From DASPKO01 sp035628055 (GTDB lineage Bacteria; Planctomycetota; Phycisphaerae; Phycisphaerales; UBA1924), in the NCBI GenBank assembly GCA_035628055.1, contig DASPKO010000156.1, forward strand, positions 1-44,834: 44,834 nt of DNA. Reading direction: 5' to 3'. The notes beneath the pieces were generated by a model. That model made no database searches, was not told the origin of the DNA, and saw nothing but the letters and a program-made list of their open reading frames with translations. Position 1 is the stretch's first letter. Every line of letters starts with the position of its first letter. Positions 1 through 7,662 of the stretch are shown here, one piece after another. The position numbers were made by a program, and so were the translations under genes.

Positions 1-318
1 GCGGCGGAGTCGCTGTGGGCCTGCGACCCGATGCACGGGAACACCGAGCTGTCGGGCGCGCGCAAGACCCGCCGCTTCGAGCACATCCTCGGGGAGCTGG
101 CCCGCACCTGCGACGTCCACGCCGCGGAGGGGACCCGTCTGGGCGGCGCTCACCTCGAGATCACGCACCAGGACGTGACCGAGTGCCTGGGCGGCGCCTC
201 GGGGGTCACCGAGACCGACCTGACGCGCAACTACGTCACCGCCTGCGACCCGCGCCTGAACTACGAGCAGGCCCTCGAGCTGGCCTTCACGCTCGGGGAA
301 CGGATCGCGGCCGCCTGA
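1..318 (+). CDS. Class II DAHP synthase (3-deoxy-7-phosphoheptulonate synthase), 3' end only
   Basis: The reading frame is open from the first base, so this is the C-terminal 105 residues of a gene that starts outside the window. It shows the WACDPMHGNT block and the downstream HQDVTECLGG and NYVTACDPRLNYEQALELAF blocks. These are typical of the plant/actinobacterial type (class II) enzyme, which condenses phosphoenolpyruvate and erythrose 4-phosphate in the first step of the shikimate pathway. The ending GERIAAA is a normal C-terminus for the family. The gene upstream cannot be seen, so operon context is unknown. Confidence 0.9.
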   Translation, partial: AAESLWACDPMHGNTELSGARKTRRFEHILGELARTCDVHAAEGTRLGGAHLEITHQDVTECLGGASGVTETDLTRNYVTACDPRLNYEQALELAFTLGERIAAA

Positions 319-388
319 GGGCCCGCTCGGACCCCGGGCGGGGCCCGATTCGGGTGTCCGGTCCTGAAACGCGTGGGGCGGGTCTCCA

Positions 389-394
389 TATACT
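389..394 (+). promoter_or_regulatory. Possible -10 element (TATACT) upstream of the 497 gene
   Basis: TATACT lies 102 bases before the start codon at 497, in an otherwise GC-rich gap. No good -35 hexamer is seen 16-18 bases upstream (GAAACG at 366-371). The same hexamer recurs in front of gyrB and of the 10687 gene, which gives it some weight. Confidence 0.3.
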
Positions 395-496
395 TGCGTG
401 AGGCCGACGCGGGGTGCGGGACTCCGGGCCCGCGGCCGGCGCGCCGTTCGGCCGGCGCCGCCAAAGCACCTCCTCAACGCAAGAAAGGGTCAGGAC

Positions 497-2281
497 ATGA
501 ATCGTCTGCGTGGTCTGGTTGTCGGCGCGGGGCTCGCGCTGGGAATGTCGGCCGCCTCCGTGCTGGCCCTGCCGCCGGTGCTCGACAGGGTTCCGGCCGA
601 CGCGGCCTTCATCGTCACCGCGCCCAGTCTCGACCGCCTCGACAAGGGTCTGAGCACGATCTCCACCTCGCTCCAGCTCCCCATGCCCGTCCCGGGCATC
701 CGGCAGATGCTGCAGATGGGCGGCATCGAGAAGGGCGTGGACGGCGCCCGCCCGCTGGTGATCTTCCTCACCGGCCCGAAGGCCGGGCAGAGCCCCGAGG
801 AGTGGCGCGAGTCGCACGACAAGCCCCCGATGGTGCTGCTCGTGCCCACCTCGGACTACGCGGCCCTGGTCTCCAACTTCGCGGGCGCGCAGCCCGGGGC
901 GGGGGTCACCGAGGTCGACATCCAGGGTGAGCCCGGCTACATCAAGCGCGTGGGCGACGACTATGCCGCCCTGGGCCCGATCCGCGAGGTGGTCGAGGCC
1001 TTCACGCCCGCCAAGGGCGCCTCCGCCGAGCACCAGCGCTCGATGGGCCAGGCCGTCAGCGACATCGTCGATAAGTCCGACGTGACCTTCGTGGCCAACA
1101 TGGCGGTGCTCCGTCCCATTCTCGGGCCGCAGGTGGACCAGGCCTTCGAGGAGATGGCCGGGCAGATGGCGATGATGGGAGGCGGGGGGAACATCGAGGG
1201 GATGCAGACGTTCGTCAAGTCGTTCCTCGACGAGTCGCGCGTGGCCGCCATGGGCGTGCGCGTGGACGGCGCCGGGCTCATGATGGACATGGGCGCGAGC
1301 TTCACGGAGGGGTCCGGGTTCGCCAAGACCTTCTCCACCGCGGGCGACGCCTCGGCCCTGCTGGGAAAGCTCCCCAACCAGCCCTACCTCTTCGCCTTCG
1401 CGGTCGACCTCTCGAGCGCCGGGCTCAAGGACTTCGCCCGGCGCATGGCCGGCAGTCAGCCGGGCATGGAGGAGATGCGCGGGCTCATCACCACCCAGAT
1501 CGACGCCGTCGACGGGCAGGCCGTCTCCGTCGGCTCCGCCCCCGGCGCCATGTTCGGGGGTGGTCTGCTGCTCAACACCGTGGCCTACATCAAGACCCGC
1601 AACCCCGCCGAGTACCTGGAAAAGACCAAGACGCTCATGGCCCAGATGAGCGGCAAGGAAATGGAAGGCATGACGTTCACGACGGAGTACCAGCCCGGCG
1701 CGACCACGGTCAACGGCGTCGAGGCCGACGCCTGGTCCATGACGGTCCAGCCCGACGAGGAGGGCGAGGGGGCGGCCGCGGCCCAGCAGATGATGATGAT
1801 GATGTACGGCGGGGCCGGCGGGCCCAGCGGGTACATCGCCAAGGCCGAAGGCGGCGTGGTGCAGACGTTCAGCAAGAACTCGGTGCTGCTCGGGGCCGCC
1901 CTCGACGCCGCCAAGGGCAACAACACGCTGGCCGGCGACGCCCCCCGGGCGCAGGTCGCCGAGCGGCTGGCGCCGGGGCGGATCCTCGAGGCCTACGTGG
2001 GCATGCGCACGGTGGCCGAGATGGTCCTCCCCATGGTCGGGATGATGGTGCCGGGGGTCGGGGACATCAAGGTCCCGGAGAATCTGCCGCCGATCGGCAT
2101 GGGCCTGGGCGCCCAGGGCGGGTCCGCCCGGGCCTCGGTCTTCGTCCCGATGCCCGTCATGAAGCTGATGAGCGACATCGCGAAGGCGGCCCAGCAGGCC
2201 GACGACGAGATGGAGGAGGAGGACGAGGAAGCCGACGAGAATTTGCAGAACGAGAAAACCACTGGACAGCCACGGTTTTGA
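497..2281 (+). CDS. Secreted protein of unknown function (594 aa), acidic tail
   Basis: The start at 497 was chosen because an AGAAAGGG ribosome binding site precedes it and the translation opens with an export signal: Arg near the N-terminus, then a hydrophobic stretch ending at about residue 24. The mature part begins LPPVLDRVPADAAFIV, resembling the opening of DUF3352-type planctomycete proteins. This is a recognition by style, not a firm family call. It is Met-rich, with an in-frame run of five ATG codons at 1790-1804 inside a MMMMM stretch. It ends in a strongly acidic tail (EEEDEEADEN) and then QPRF. No catalytic motif is recognised. A strong terminator follows at 2319-2360, so it is probably transcribed alone from the promoter region at 319-496. 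Confidence 0.75.
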   Translation: MNRLRGLVVGAGLALGMSAASVLALPPVLDRVPADAAFIVTAPSLDRLDKGLSTISTSLQLPMPVPGIRQMLQMGGIEKGVDGARPLVIFLTGPKAGQSPEEWRESHDKPPMVLLVPTSDYAALVSNFAGAQPGAGVTEVDIQGEPGYIKRVGDDYAALGPIREVVEAFTPAKGASAEHQRSMGQAVSDIVDKSDVTFVANMAVLRPILGPQVDQAFEEMAGQMAMMGGGGNIEGMQTFVKSFLDESRVAAMGVRVDGAGLMMDMGASFTEGSGFAKTFSTAGDASALLGKLPNQPYLFAFAVDLSSAGLKDFARRMAGSQPGMEEMRGLITTQIDAVDGQAVSVGSAPGAMFGGGLLLNTVAYIKTRNPAEYLEKTKTLMAQMSGKEMEGMTFTTEYQPGATTVNGVEADAWSMTVQPDEEGEGAAAAQQMMMMMYGGAGGPSGYIAKAEGGVVQTFSKNSVLLGAALDAAKGNNTLAGDAPRAQVAERLAPGRILEAYVGMRTVAEMVLPMVGMMVPGVGDIKVPENLPPIGMGLGAQGGSARASVFVPMPVMKLMSDIAKAAQQADDEMEEEDEEADENLQNEKTTGQPRF

Positions 2282-2291
2282 CGGTTATACT
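2263..2291 (+). promoter_or_regulatory. Consensus-like sigma70 promoter overlapping the end of the 497 gene
   Basis: TGGACA at 2263-2268 and TATACT at 2286-2291 are separated by exactly 17 bases. This is the best match to a housekeeping promoter seen by eye in the window. It points right. The start site would fall near 2298, only about 60 bases before the terminator at 2319-2360, so the product would be a very short RNA. It could also be a chance match within the last codons of the coding region. Confidence 0.4.
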
Positions 2292-2306
2292 GATCGCATA
2301 ACCGAA

Positions 2307-2318
2307 CCCCCCCCCCCC
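2307..2318. repeat. Homopolymer of 12 C residues
   Basis: A run of twelve C occurs immediately before the terminator hairpin. It is outside any coding frame. Runs like this are prone to slippage in replication and to miscounting in assembly. Confidence 0.9.
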
Positions 2319-2360
2319 GAGGGCTCGCCGGCGTTGTGCCGCGAGCCCTCTTTGTTTTTG
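2319..2360 (+). terminator. Intrinsic terminator after the 497 gene
   Basis: GAGGGCTCG (2319-2327) pairs perfectly with CGAGCCCTC (2342-2350). An inner CGGC/GCCG extends the stem, with a GTTGT loop and one bulged C. The hairpin is followed directly by TTTGTTTTTG. This is a textbook rightward terminator. Confidence 0.85.
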
Positions 2361-2525
2361 CCTCCGAAATGGCCTTGGACCGCTTATCTCCTGGCCATGG
2401 CGATTCGCCCGGGCGGTGTGCGGGAACGAGGCCACCGCCTTCGAGGTGCTGAAAGGCCTGGATCGACTGGAGGTCGAGCACGCCGGGTGCGTCAGAGGGG
2501 CCGGTGCCAGGGGCCGGGCGTGGGG

Positions 2526-4136
2526 CTAGACACTCAGTTCCGGGCGGTCGGGATCGGTCCAGTCGAGGTGGAAGAACCGGCCCGGCGGCTCGTCGATCCG
2601 CTCGTAGCTGTGCGCACCGAAGTAGTCCCGCTGCGCCTGGAGCAGGCTCGCGGGCAACCGGGGCGACCGGAGCGCGTCGTAGTACCCCAGGGCGGAACTG
2701 AAGGCCGGCGCCGGCACGCCCTCGGCCGAGGCGCGGCAGACGGTCGTCCGCCAACCGGCCTGCAGGTCTCGGAGCGCGGCGGCGAAGTGCGGGTCGAGCA
2801 TCAGGTTGGGAAGCGATGGGCTGGCGGCGTAGGCGTCGGTGATCTTCTGGAGAAACCGGGCCCGGATGATGCACCCGCCCCGCCAGACCTGGGCCACCTG
2901 GCCCAGGTCCAGCTCCCACCCTCCCGCCTGCGACGCCGCGCCCATCAGCGCAAAGCCCTGCGCGTAGCAGCAGACCTTGGAGCAGTAGAGGGCCTGGCGG
3001 GCGGCCTCGACGAGGTCGTCGCCCGCGGGGCCTTCCGCGCGGGTTGCCGCGGCGCGGTCCGGGCCGGCGAGCGCCCCGGCCGCCGCGGACCGCGCCCCAC
3101 CCAGGGCGCTGAGCTGGCGCGCGAACACCGCCTCGGCCATTGTCGGCGCGGGGACGCCTAGGCCCAGGGCGGCCTCAATGGTCCAGCGCCCGGTTCCTTT
3201 CTGCCCGGCGGCATCGCGGATGACGTCCACGAGGGGGCGGCCCGTGCGCGGGTCCTTCTGCCGCAGGATGTCCGCGGTGATCTCGATGAGGAACGAATCG
3301 AGGTCGCCCGTGTTCCAGGTGGCGAAGACCCCGGCGAGCGTCTCGGGCTCCAGCCCGGCGCAGGTGCGCAGCAGGTCGTACGCCTCGCCGATGAGCTGCA
3401 TGTCCGCGTACTCGATGCCGTTGTGCACCATCTTGACGAAGTGCCCGGAGCCACCCGGGCCCACGCGGGCCGCGCAGGCCACGCCGCCGCGCACCGGCTT
3501 GCCCGGGGCGGCCCCGGTCAGCGGACGGCCGGTCCGGGGGTCGACCTTGGCGGCGATCGCGGTCCACACGGGCTCGAGCAGGGCCCAGGCCTCGGGCGTT
3601 CCCCCGGCCATGAGCGAGGGGCCGAAGCGCGCCCCCTCCTCCCCGCCGGAGACCCCCGAGCCGATGAACAGCAGGCCGCGCTCCGCCAGGGCGCGCTCGC
3701 GGGCCTCGGTGTCGTGCCAGTCGGCGTTCCCCCCGTCGACCACGAGGTCGCCGGGCTCCAGGAGCGGGGCGAGCTGGTCGATGACGGCGGAGGTGGGCGG
3801 GCCGGCCTTGACCATGAGGACGATGCGCCGGGGGCGGGCGATCGTGGCCACGAACGACCGGAGATCGCCGGCGGGCAGGAGCGCCCCGCCGGTCTCGCGG
3901 AACTTCACCGGGCCGTGCGCCGCGACGAACCCGTCGGTCACCGAGGTGGTGCGGTTGTAGACCGCGACCTTCAGGCCGTGGTCGGCCATGTTGAGCGCCA
4001 GGTTCTGGCCCATGACGGCCAGGCCGATGAGCCCGACGTCGGCCGCGCCGGGCGGTCTCACCCCCGTGCCCGCCGCGGAGCTGGCGGAGGACGCCGCGTC
4101 GGTGCTCGGGCCCGTGGGCCGGGGACTGCTGCTCAT
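2526..4136 (-). CDS. gnd: 6-phosphogluconate dehydrogenase, decarboxylating (536 aa)
   Basis: It oxidises 6-phosphogluconate to ribulose 5-phosphate with release of CO2, producing NADPH in the pentose phosphate pathway. Seen: the dinucleotide-binding motif GLIGLAVMG at residues 35-43, the substrate-binding blocks GSGVSGGEEGARFGPS and KMVHNGIEYADMQ, KGTGRWT, and WRGGCIIR near residue 418. The C-terminal GYYDALRSPRLPASLLQAQRD and HSYER blocks are also present. At 536 residues it is longer than the usual 470-480. The excess is a Ser/Ala/Pro-rich extension of about 33 residues before the Rossmann fold plus two insertions, each carrying the octapeptide DPRTGRPL. The frame stays open upstream into the tRNA gene, so the ATG at 4136 (start of the MSSSPRP sequence) is the sensible start. 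tRNA-His lies just upstream on the same strand. Confidence 0.95.
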   Translation of the reverse strand: MSSSPRPTGPSTDAASSASSAAGTGVRPPGAADVGLIGLAVMGQNLALNMADHGLKVAVYNRTTSVTDGFVAAHGPVKFRETGGALLPAGDLRSFVATIARPRRIVLMVKAGPPTSAVIDQLAPLLEPGDLVVDGGNADWHDTEARERALAERGLLFIGSGVSGGEEGARFGPSLMAGGTPEAWALLEPVWTAIAAKVDPRTGRPLTGAAPGKPVRGGVACAARVGPGGSGHFVKMVHNGIEYADMQLIGEAYDLLRTCAGLEPETLAGVFATWNTGDLDSFLIEITADILRQKDPRTGRPLVDVIRDAAGQKGTGRWTIEAALGLGVPAPTMAEAVFARQLSALGGARSAAAGALAGPDRAAATRAEGPAGDDLVEAARQALYCSKVCCYAQGFALMGAASQAGGWELDLGQVAQVWRGGCIIRARFLQKITDAYAASPSLPNLMLDPHFAAALRDLQAGWRTTVCRASAEGVPAPAFSSALGYYDALRSPRLPASLLQAQRDYFGAHSYERIDEPPGRFFHLDWTDPDRPELSV

Positions 4137-4217
4137 GGGCGGGATTGTCGCCGGTGCGCGGGGGCCGCGGCAAACGCCCGAACGCGAGCCCGCGGCGTCC
4201 CCACCCCGGATGAAAAG

Positions 4218-4292
4218 GGCGATCGACGGGATTCGAACCCGCGACCCCGAGGACCACAACCTCGTGCTCTAACCAACTGAGCTACGATCGCC
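4218..4292 (-). tRNA. tRNA-His (anticodon GTG)
   Basis: Reading the minus strand gives a complete cloverleaf. The 7-bp acceptor stem is GCGATCG/CGATCGC and the D arm is GCTC/GAGC. The anticodon stem CGAGG/CCTCG encloses loop TTGTGGT (anticodon GTG), and the T arm is GCGGG-TTCGAAT-CCCGT. The extra 5' G (position -1, base 4292) faces a C at position 73 (base 4218), the identity mark of tRNA-His. No CCA is encoded. The gene lies 81 bases upstream of gnd on the same strand. Confidence 0.96.
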
Positions 4293-4410
4293 ATCGCCCG
4301 CCCGGACCGCCACGCCTGGCGCCCGGCGCGCCGTTTCCCCAACACCCCGATCGCCCGAACGGTATGGGGCCCGGAGCCCCCCGGCAACGCTCCCGCGGAG
4401 CGCCGCTGCG

Positions 4411-4854
4411 CTACGGGGCCTCGAGCACGTCGCCCTGAACCGGAGCCGTGGGGGGCGGCGGGACCTGGCCCGGCATCTCCGGAACTTCGCGGAAGGTCGG
4501 ATCGAGCCGGCGCGCGGAGCGCGGGGGCACCGCCAGCGAGCTCTCCAGTTGGCCGAAGCGACGGCCTGCGGGCATCACCTGCCAGCGCATGAGGTCCGGG
4601 CGCAGGGCGCTGGGCTCCTTCTCTCCTCCCCCGCTCTCGAAGTCGACCACGAGCTGGTAGCCGACCGGCACGTGCTGCTGCCAGACCACCTCCTCCGTGC
4701 GCGTGTCCACGAGCGCCACGGTCCAGGGCTGCCAACTGGTGGACTCGTACGTGTACCGGTCCGCCGAATACCCCGGCCCGCCCGGGTAGTAGCACCCGCC
4801 GCAGGCCGCCGCCAGCAGGACACACGCGACCCGCACAAGCCCGACCCGTGGCAT
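4411..4854 (-). CDS. Small lipoprotein of unknown function (147 aa)
   Basis: An AAGGAG ribosome binding site precedes the ATG at 4854. The N-terminus is basic then hydrophobic and ends in LLAAACGGC, a plausible lipobox, so the mature protein is probably a lipid-anchored envelope protein. The rest is one short domain including DTRTEEVVWQQHVPVGYQL, followed by a Pro-rich tail. I do not recognise a family. The gene is divergent from ispF, 117 bases away, and downstream of it on the same strand come tRNA-His and gnd. Confidence 0.75.
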   Translation of the reverse strand: MPRVGLVRVACVLLAAACGGCYYPGGPGYSADRYTYESTSWQPWTVALVDTRTEEVVWQQHVPVGYQLVVDFESGGGEKEPSALRPDLMRWQVMPAGRRFGQLESSLAVPPRSARRLDPTFREVPEMPGQVPPPPTAPVQGDVLEAP

Positions 4855-4971
4855 CGGCTTCTCCTTGAGCTCGGCGACGGCCCTCCGCCTGCGAGCGCGG
4901 GAGAGTCTATCGCCAAACGCACGCCCCGACGAACCCGCCAGACCAGGTTCGGGTGGGTACTGTGCCCGAAC

Positions 4972-5523
4972 ATGACGACCCGGCCCGCCCCTCCCGACCC
5001 CCGCGCGCCACGCATCGGCCACGGGTGGGACCTGCACCGGCTGGCGCCCATACCAGAGCCCGGACACCCTCCGACCGGAGAAGCGGGACGCCCCCTGGTC
5101 CTCGGCGGGGTGCCCCTCGGCTCGCCGGTCGGGCCGGTGGCTCACTCGGATGGCGACGTGCTCCTGCACGCCGTCACCGACGCGCTCCTGGGCGCCATCG
5201 CGGCCCCGGACATCGGCCAGCTCTTCCCGGACACCGACCCGGGCAACCGGGGGCGCGCGTCGGCCGAGTTCGTGCGCGCGGCGGCGGAACGGGTCCGCGC
5301 CGCCGGCTACGCGGTCGGCAACATGGACTGCACCATCATCGCCCAGCACGTCCGCGTGGGGCCGCACCGCCAGGCGATCCGCGAGAGCGTGGCGGCGCTC
5401 CTGGGCGTCGAGGCGGCGCGGGTGAATGTCAAGGGCAAAACGCACGAGGGCGTCGATGCGCTGGGCGAGGCCCGCGCGATCGCCGCCCATTGTGTCGTGC
5501 TCCTGCTGCCGGTCCCGGTCTAG
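4972..5523 (+). CDS. ispF: 2-C-methyl-D-erythritol 2,4-cyclodiphosphate synthase (183 aa)
   Basis: This enzyme closes the cyclodiphosphate ring in the MEP route to isoprenoids. The N-terminal GHGWDLHRL carries the first metal-ligand pair (Asp20 and His22). HSDGDVLLHAVTDALLGA carries the third ligand (His66) and the substrate-binding Ser/Asp. FPDTDP and KGKTHEG follow in the expected order. Typical IspF is about 160 residues. Here a Pro/Gly-rich insertion of about 20 residues follows the DLHRL motif, where shorter family members go straight to the LGG strand. The start is the first in-frame ATG giving a normal N-terminus. The gene converges with the response regulator and the two stops are 2 bases apart. 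Confidence 0.95.
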   Translation: MTTRPAPPDPRAPRIGHGWDLHRLAPIPEPGHPPTGEAGRPLVLGGVPLGSPVGPVAHSDGDVLLHAVTDALLGAIAAPDIGQLFPDTDPGNRGRASAEFVRAAAERVRAAGYAVGNMDCTIIAQHVRVGPHRQAIRESVAALLGVEAARVNVKGKTHEGVDALGEARAIAAHCVVLLLPVPV

Positions 5524-5525
5524 CT

Positions 5526-6266
5526 TCAGGCCTCGACGAGCCCCTCGCGGATGGCGAAGCGGGCGAGCTCCACGCGGTCGTGGATGTCCAGCTTCTCCAT
5601 AATGCTGGTGCGGTGGGCGTCGACGGTCTTGGGGCTGCGGAAGATGGCCGCGGCGATCTGGCTCCGGGACATCCCCTTGCCGATCATCCGGAGAATCTCC
5701 TGCTCGCGGGGCGTGAGCGACTCCAGCCGCGAGGTGGGCGTGGCGGAGCGCTTGCCGCGCGGCCCGCGGGTGAGCTGGCACCGCTCGAGGACCTCGGGAC
5801 CGAAGGCGAACTCGCCGCGGGCGACCTTGCGGATGGCCGTGACGATCGTCTCGGGAGCGTCACTCTTGGAGAGGTATCCCCAGGCGCCGGCCTTGACGGC
5901 GGCGTCGATGTAATGGTCGCGGACGTAGGCGGTCAGCATGATCGTGCGCACGTGGGGGAGCTGGCGGTGCAGGTCCTCCATGGCGCCGAAGGGGTCGGGC
6001 CCGGGCATGTCGATGTCGAGCAGGACGATCTCGGCCCCGACCTTCTGGACCTCGGAAACCAGGTGCTCGGCGCTGGGAAGCCGCCCGACCACTTCCAGGT
6101 CGTTCTCGATCGCCAGGCGGGACTTGAGTCCTTCGGCAACGAAGGCGTGATCGTCCACGCACAGGACTTTGGTCGGGTTGGTCTTGGTCGCGCTGGCTCC
6201 ACGGGCCGCGGCCGCCGCGCTCAGACCATTGCGCACCGCAGTGTCTTGGGAGGTTGAGACTTTCAT
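5526..6266 (-). CDS. NarL/FixJ-type response regulator (246 aa)
   Basis: A receiver domain begins at KVLCVDD (acidic pair Asp38/Asp39), with the phospho-acceptor Asp84 in VLLDIDMPG and the conserved Lys in YLSKSD. The C-terminal LuxR-type helix-turn-helix starts at LTPREQEILRMIGKGMSRSQIA and contains KTVDAHRTSIMEKL. About 30 low-complexity residues precede the receiver. The ATG at 6266 was preferred; an earlier ATG at 6329 is in frame but adds residues unlike the family. No strong ribosome binding site is seen. No sensor kinase is adjacent. The gene lies 102 bases downstream of the glycosyltransferase genes on the same strand, so it may be co-transcribed with them or have its own promoter. 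Confidence 0.9.
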   Translation of the reverse strand: MKVSTSQDTAVRNGLSAAAAARGASATKTNPTKVLCVDDHAFVAEGLKSRLAIENDLEVVGRLPSAEHLVSEVQKVGAEIVLLDIDMPGPDPFGAMEDLHRQLPHVRTIMLTAYVRDHYIDAAVKAGAWGYLSKSDAPETIVTAIRKVARGEFAFGPEVLERCQLTRGPRGKRSATPTSRLESLTPREQEILRMIGKGMSRSQIAAAIFRSPKTVDAHRTSIMEKLDIHDRVELARFAIREGLVEA

Positions 6267-6368
6267 GGATTCGATACTAACCCCAAGCCGGTGGGGGTGA
6301 TACCGCACTTTCGTAGGGATTCGGACCATAAAGGCCCGGAAAGCCCCGGAAGGGGGCATGAAGGTGGG

Positions 6369-7640
6369 CTATCGGGCGTGGCGGAGGGGGACCGCGAGCA
6401 TGCTGTAGAAGAAGGACATCAGCACGGTCTGGACCCCCAGCGCGACCATGGTCCCGCCCACGAGCATGGGCCGGATGGTGCGCTCGAGGGGCATCGCTCC
6501 CCACCACTCGAAGAGCCAGCGGGCGACGAGGTAGGCCAGGATGGCCAGGCCGCTGATCACCAGGGCCCCGCCCGCCAGCAGGCCCCGTTCCAGGCTGAAG
6601 AGGTCCGTCAGGCGGCGCACGAAGGGCGAGCTGGGCGGTCCGAGCTCCTCCTGCATGGCGTAGACGCGTGCGGCGATGCCCACCGTGAGCGCGGTGTAGC
6701 CCACGAGGATCATGAAGCCCGCACCCGCGAGCGTGTGCGGGCCGAGCTGGACGTTCCCGACGCGGTCCAGGCCCATGGCCAGGGGGAGGCCGATGGCCAG
6801 GCCCAGGAGCGTGAGCCCCAGGCCGGGGTAGACGAGCGTCCAGCGCGGGCTGAGCAGGAGCATGAAGCGGAGGTGCCGCCAGCCGTCGCGCCACGGCCGC
6901 AGGTGGGGCGGGCGCGAGCGTCCGTCCTTGTGCATGGTGATGGGGACCTCGGCGATGCGCAGGCGCGCCACCGTGGCCTTGATCACCATCTCGCTGGCAA
7001 ACTCCATTCCCGTGGTTCGGAGGCGGAGCGCGTCGTAGGCGGACCGGGTGAACCCGCGGAGGCCACAGTGAAAGTCCGCGACCGGGGCCCGGTAGACCAG
7101 GCGGCCGATGCCCGTGAGCACGGGATTGCCGACCCACCGGTTCTTCCAGGACATGGCCCCGGGCATGATCCCGCCGCGGAACCGGTTGCCCATCACCAGG
7201 TCGTACCCCTCGCGCAGCTTGTGGAGCAGGGTGACGGCCTCGGCGAAGTCGTGGCTGCCGTCGGAATCGCCCATGACGACGTATGTGCCGCGCGAGGCCT
7301 CGATGGCCCCCATGAGCGCGCTCCCGTAGCCCCGGCGGGGCACGGGCACGACGCGGGCCCCGGCCCGGCGGGCGAGCTCCTGGGACCCATCCGTCGACCC
7401 GTTGTCCCCGACGACCACCTCGCCCTCGATGTGGTTTTCGCGGAGGCAGCGGACCGCGGAAGCCACGCAGGCCGCGATCGTCTCGGCCTCATTGAGGCAC
7501 GGGATCGCGATGGAGAGCTCGGGCCGCCCCGGGTCGGTGTCGCGGGGAGCGGCGGCGGGCGCCCGCACGGCGTGGGCCGAGGCGGGAGTCGCGACCTCGA
7601 GGGCCGGCTTGGCTTCGATCTGTGGGGTTGAGGAGGGCAC
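6369..7640 (-). CDS. GT2 family glycosyltransferase with C-terminal membrane domain (423 aa)
   Basis: The N-terminal half is a GT-A fold of the dolichyl/polyprenyl-phosphate sugar transferase kind: SIAIPCLNEAETIAA, VVGDNGSTDGS and the acidic GDSDGSHDF nucleotide-sugar site. GNRFRGG and ADFHCGLRGF follow. The C-terminal 150 residues hold about four membrane helices. It probably loads a sugar onto a polyprenyl phosphate carrier that the two downstream-type GT39 enzymes of this operon could use. That is an inference from gene order. The GTG at 7640 is taken as the start because the frame otherwise runs into the preceding gene, whose stop is at 7663; an upstream start cannot be excluded. Confidence 0.88.
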   Translation of the reverse strand: MPSSTPQIEAKPALEVATPASAHAVRAPAAAPRDTDPGRPELSIAIPCLNEAETIAACVASAVRCLRENHIEGEVVVGDNGSTDGSQELARRAGARVVPVPRRGYGSALMGAIEASRGTYVVMGDSDGSHDFAEAVTLLHKLREGYDLVMGNRFRGGIMPGAMSWKNRWVGNPVLTGIGRLVYRAPVADFHCGLRGFTRSAYDALRLRTTGMEFASEMVIKATVARLRIAEVPITMHKDGRSRPPHLRPWRDGWRHLRFMLLLSPRWTLVYPGLGLTLLGLAIGLPLAMGLDRVGNVQLGPHTLAGAGFMILVGYTALTVGIAARVYAMQEELGPPSSPFVRRLTDLFSLERGLLAGGALVISGLAILAYLVARWLFEWWGAMPLERTIRPMLVGGTMVALGVQTVLMSFFYSMLAVPLRHAR

Positions 7641-7662
7641 GGCCAGACCTGGACCGGCGATC

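Noticed and set aside
2278..2291. TTGACG next to TATACT as a -35/-10 pair
   Set aside because: The spacing is only 2 bases. The TGGACA at 2263 with 17 bases is the usable pair.
2334..3161. A plus-strand frame of 275 codons across the end of gnd
   Set aside because: It is antisense to clearly conserved Gnd sequence and has no motif, signal or ribosome binding site.
4137..4259. An extended N-terminus for gnd reaching into the tRNA
   Set aside because: The extension would translate part of tRNA-His. The ATG at 4136 already gives a long N-terminus for the family.
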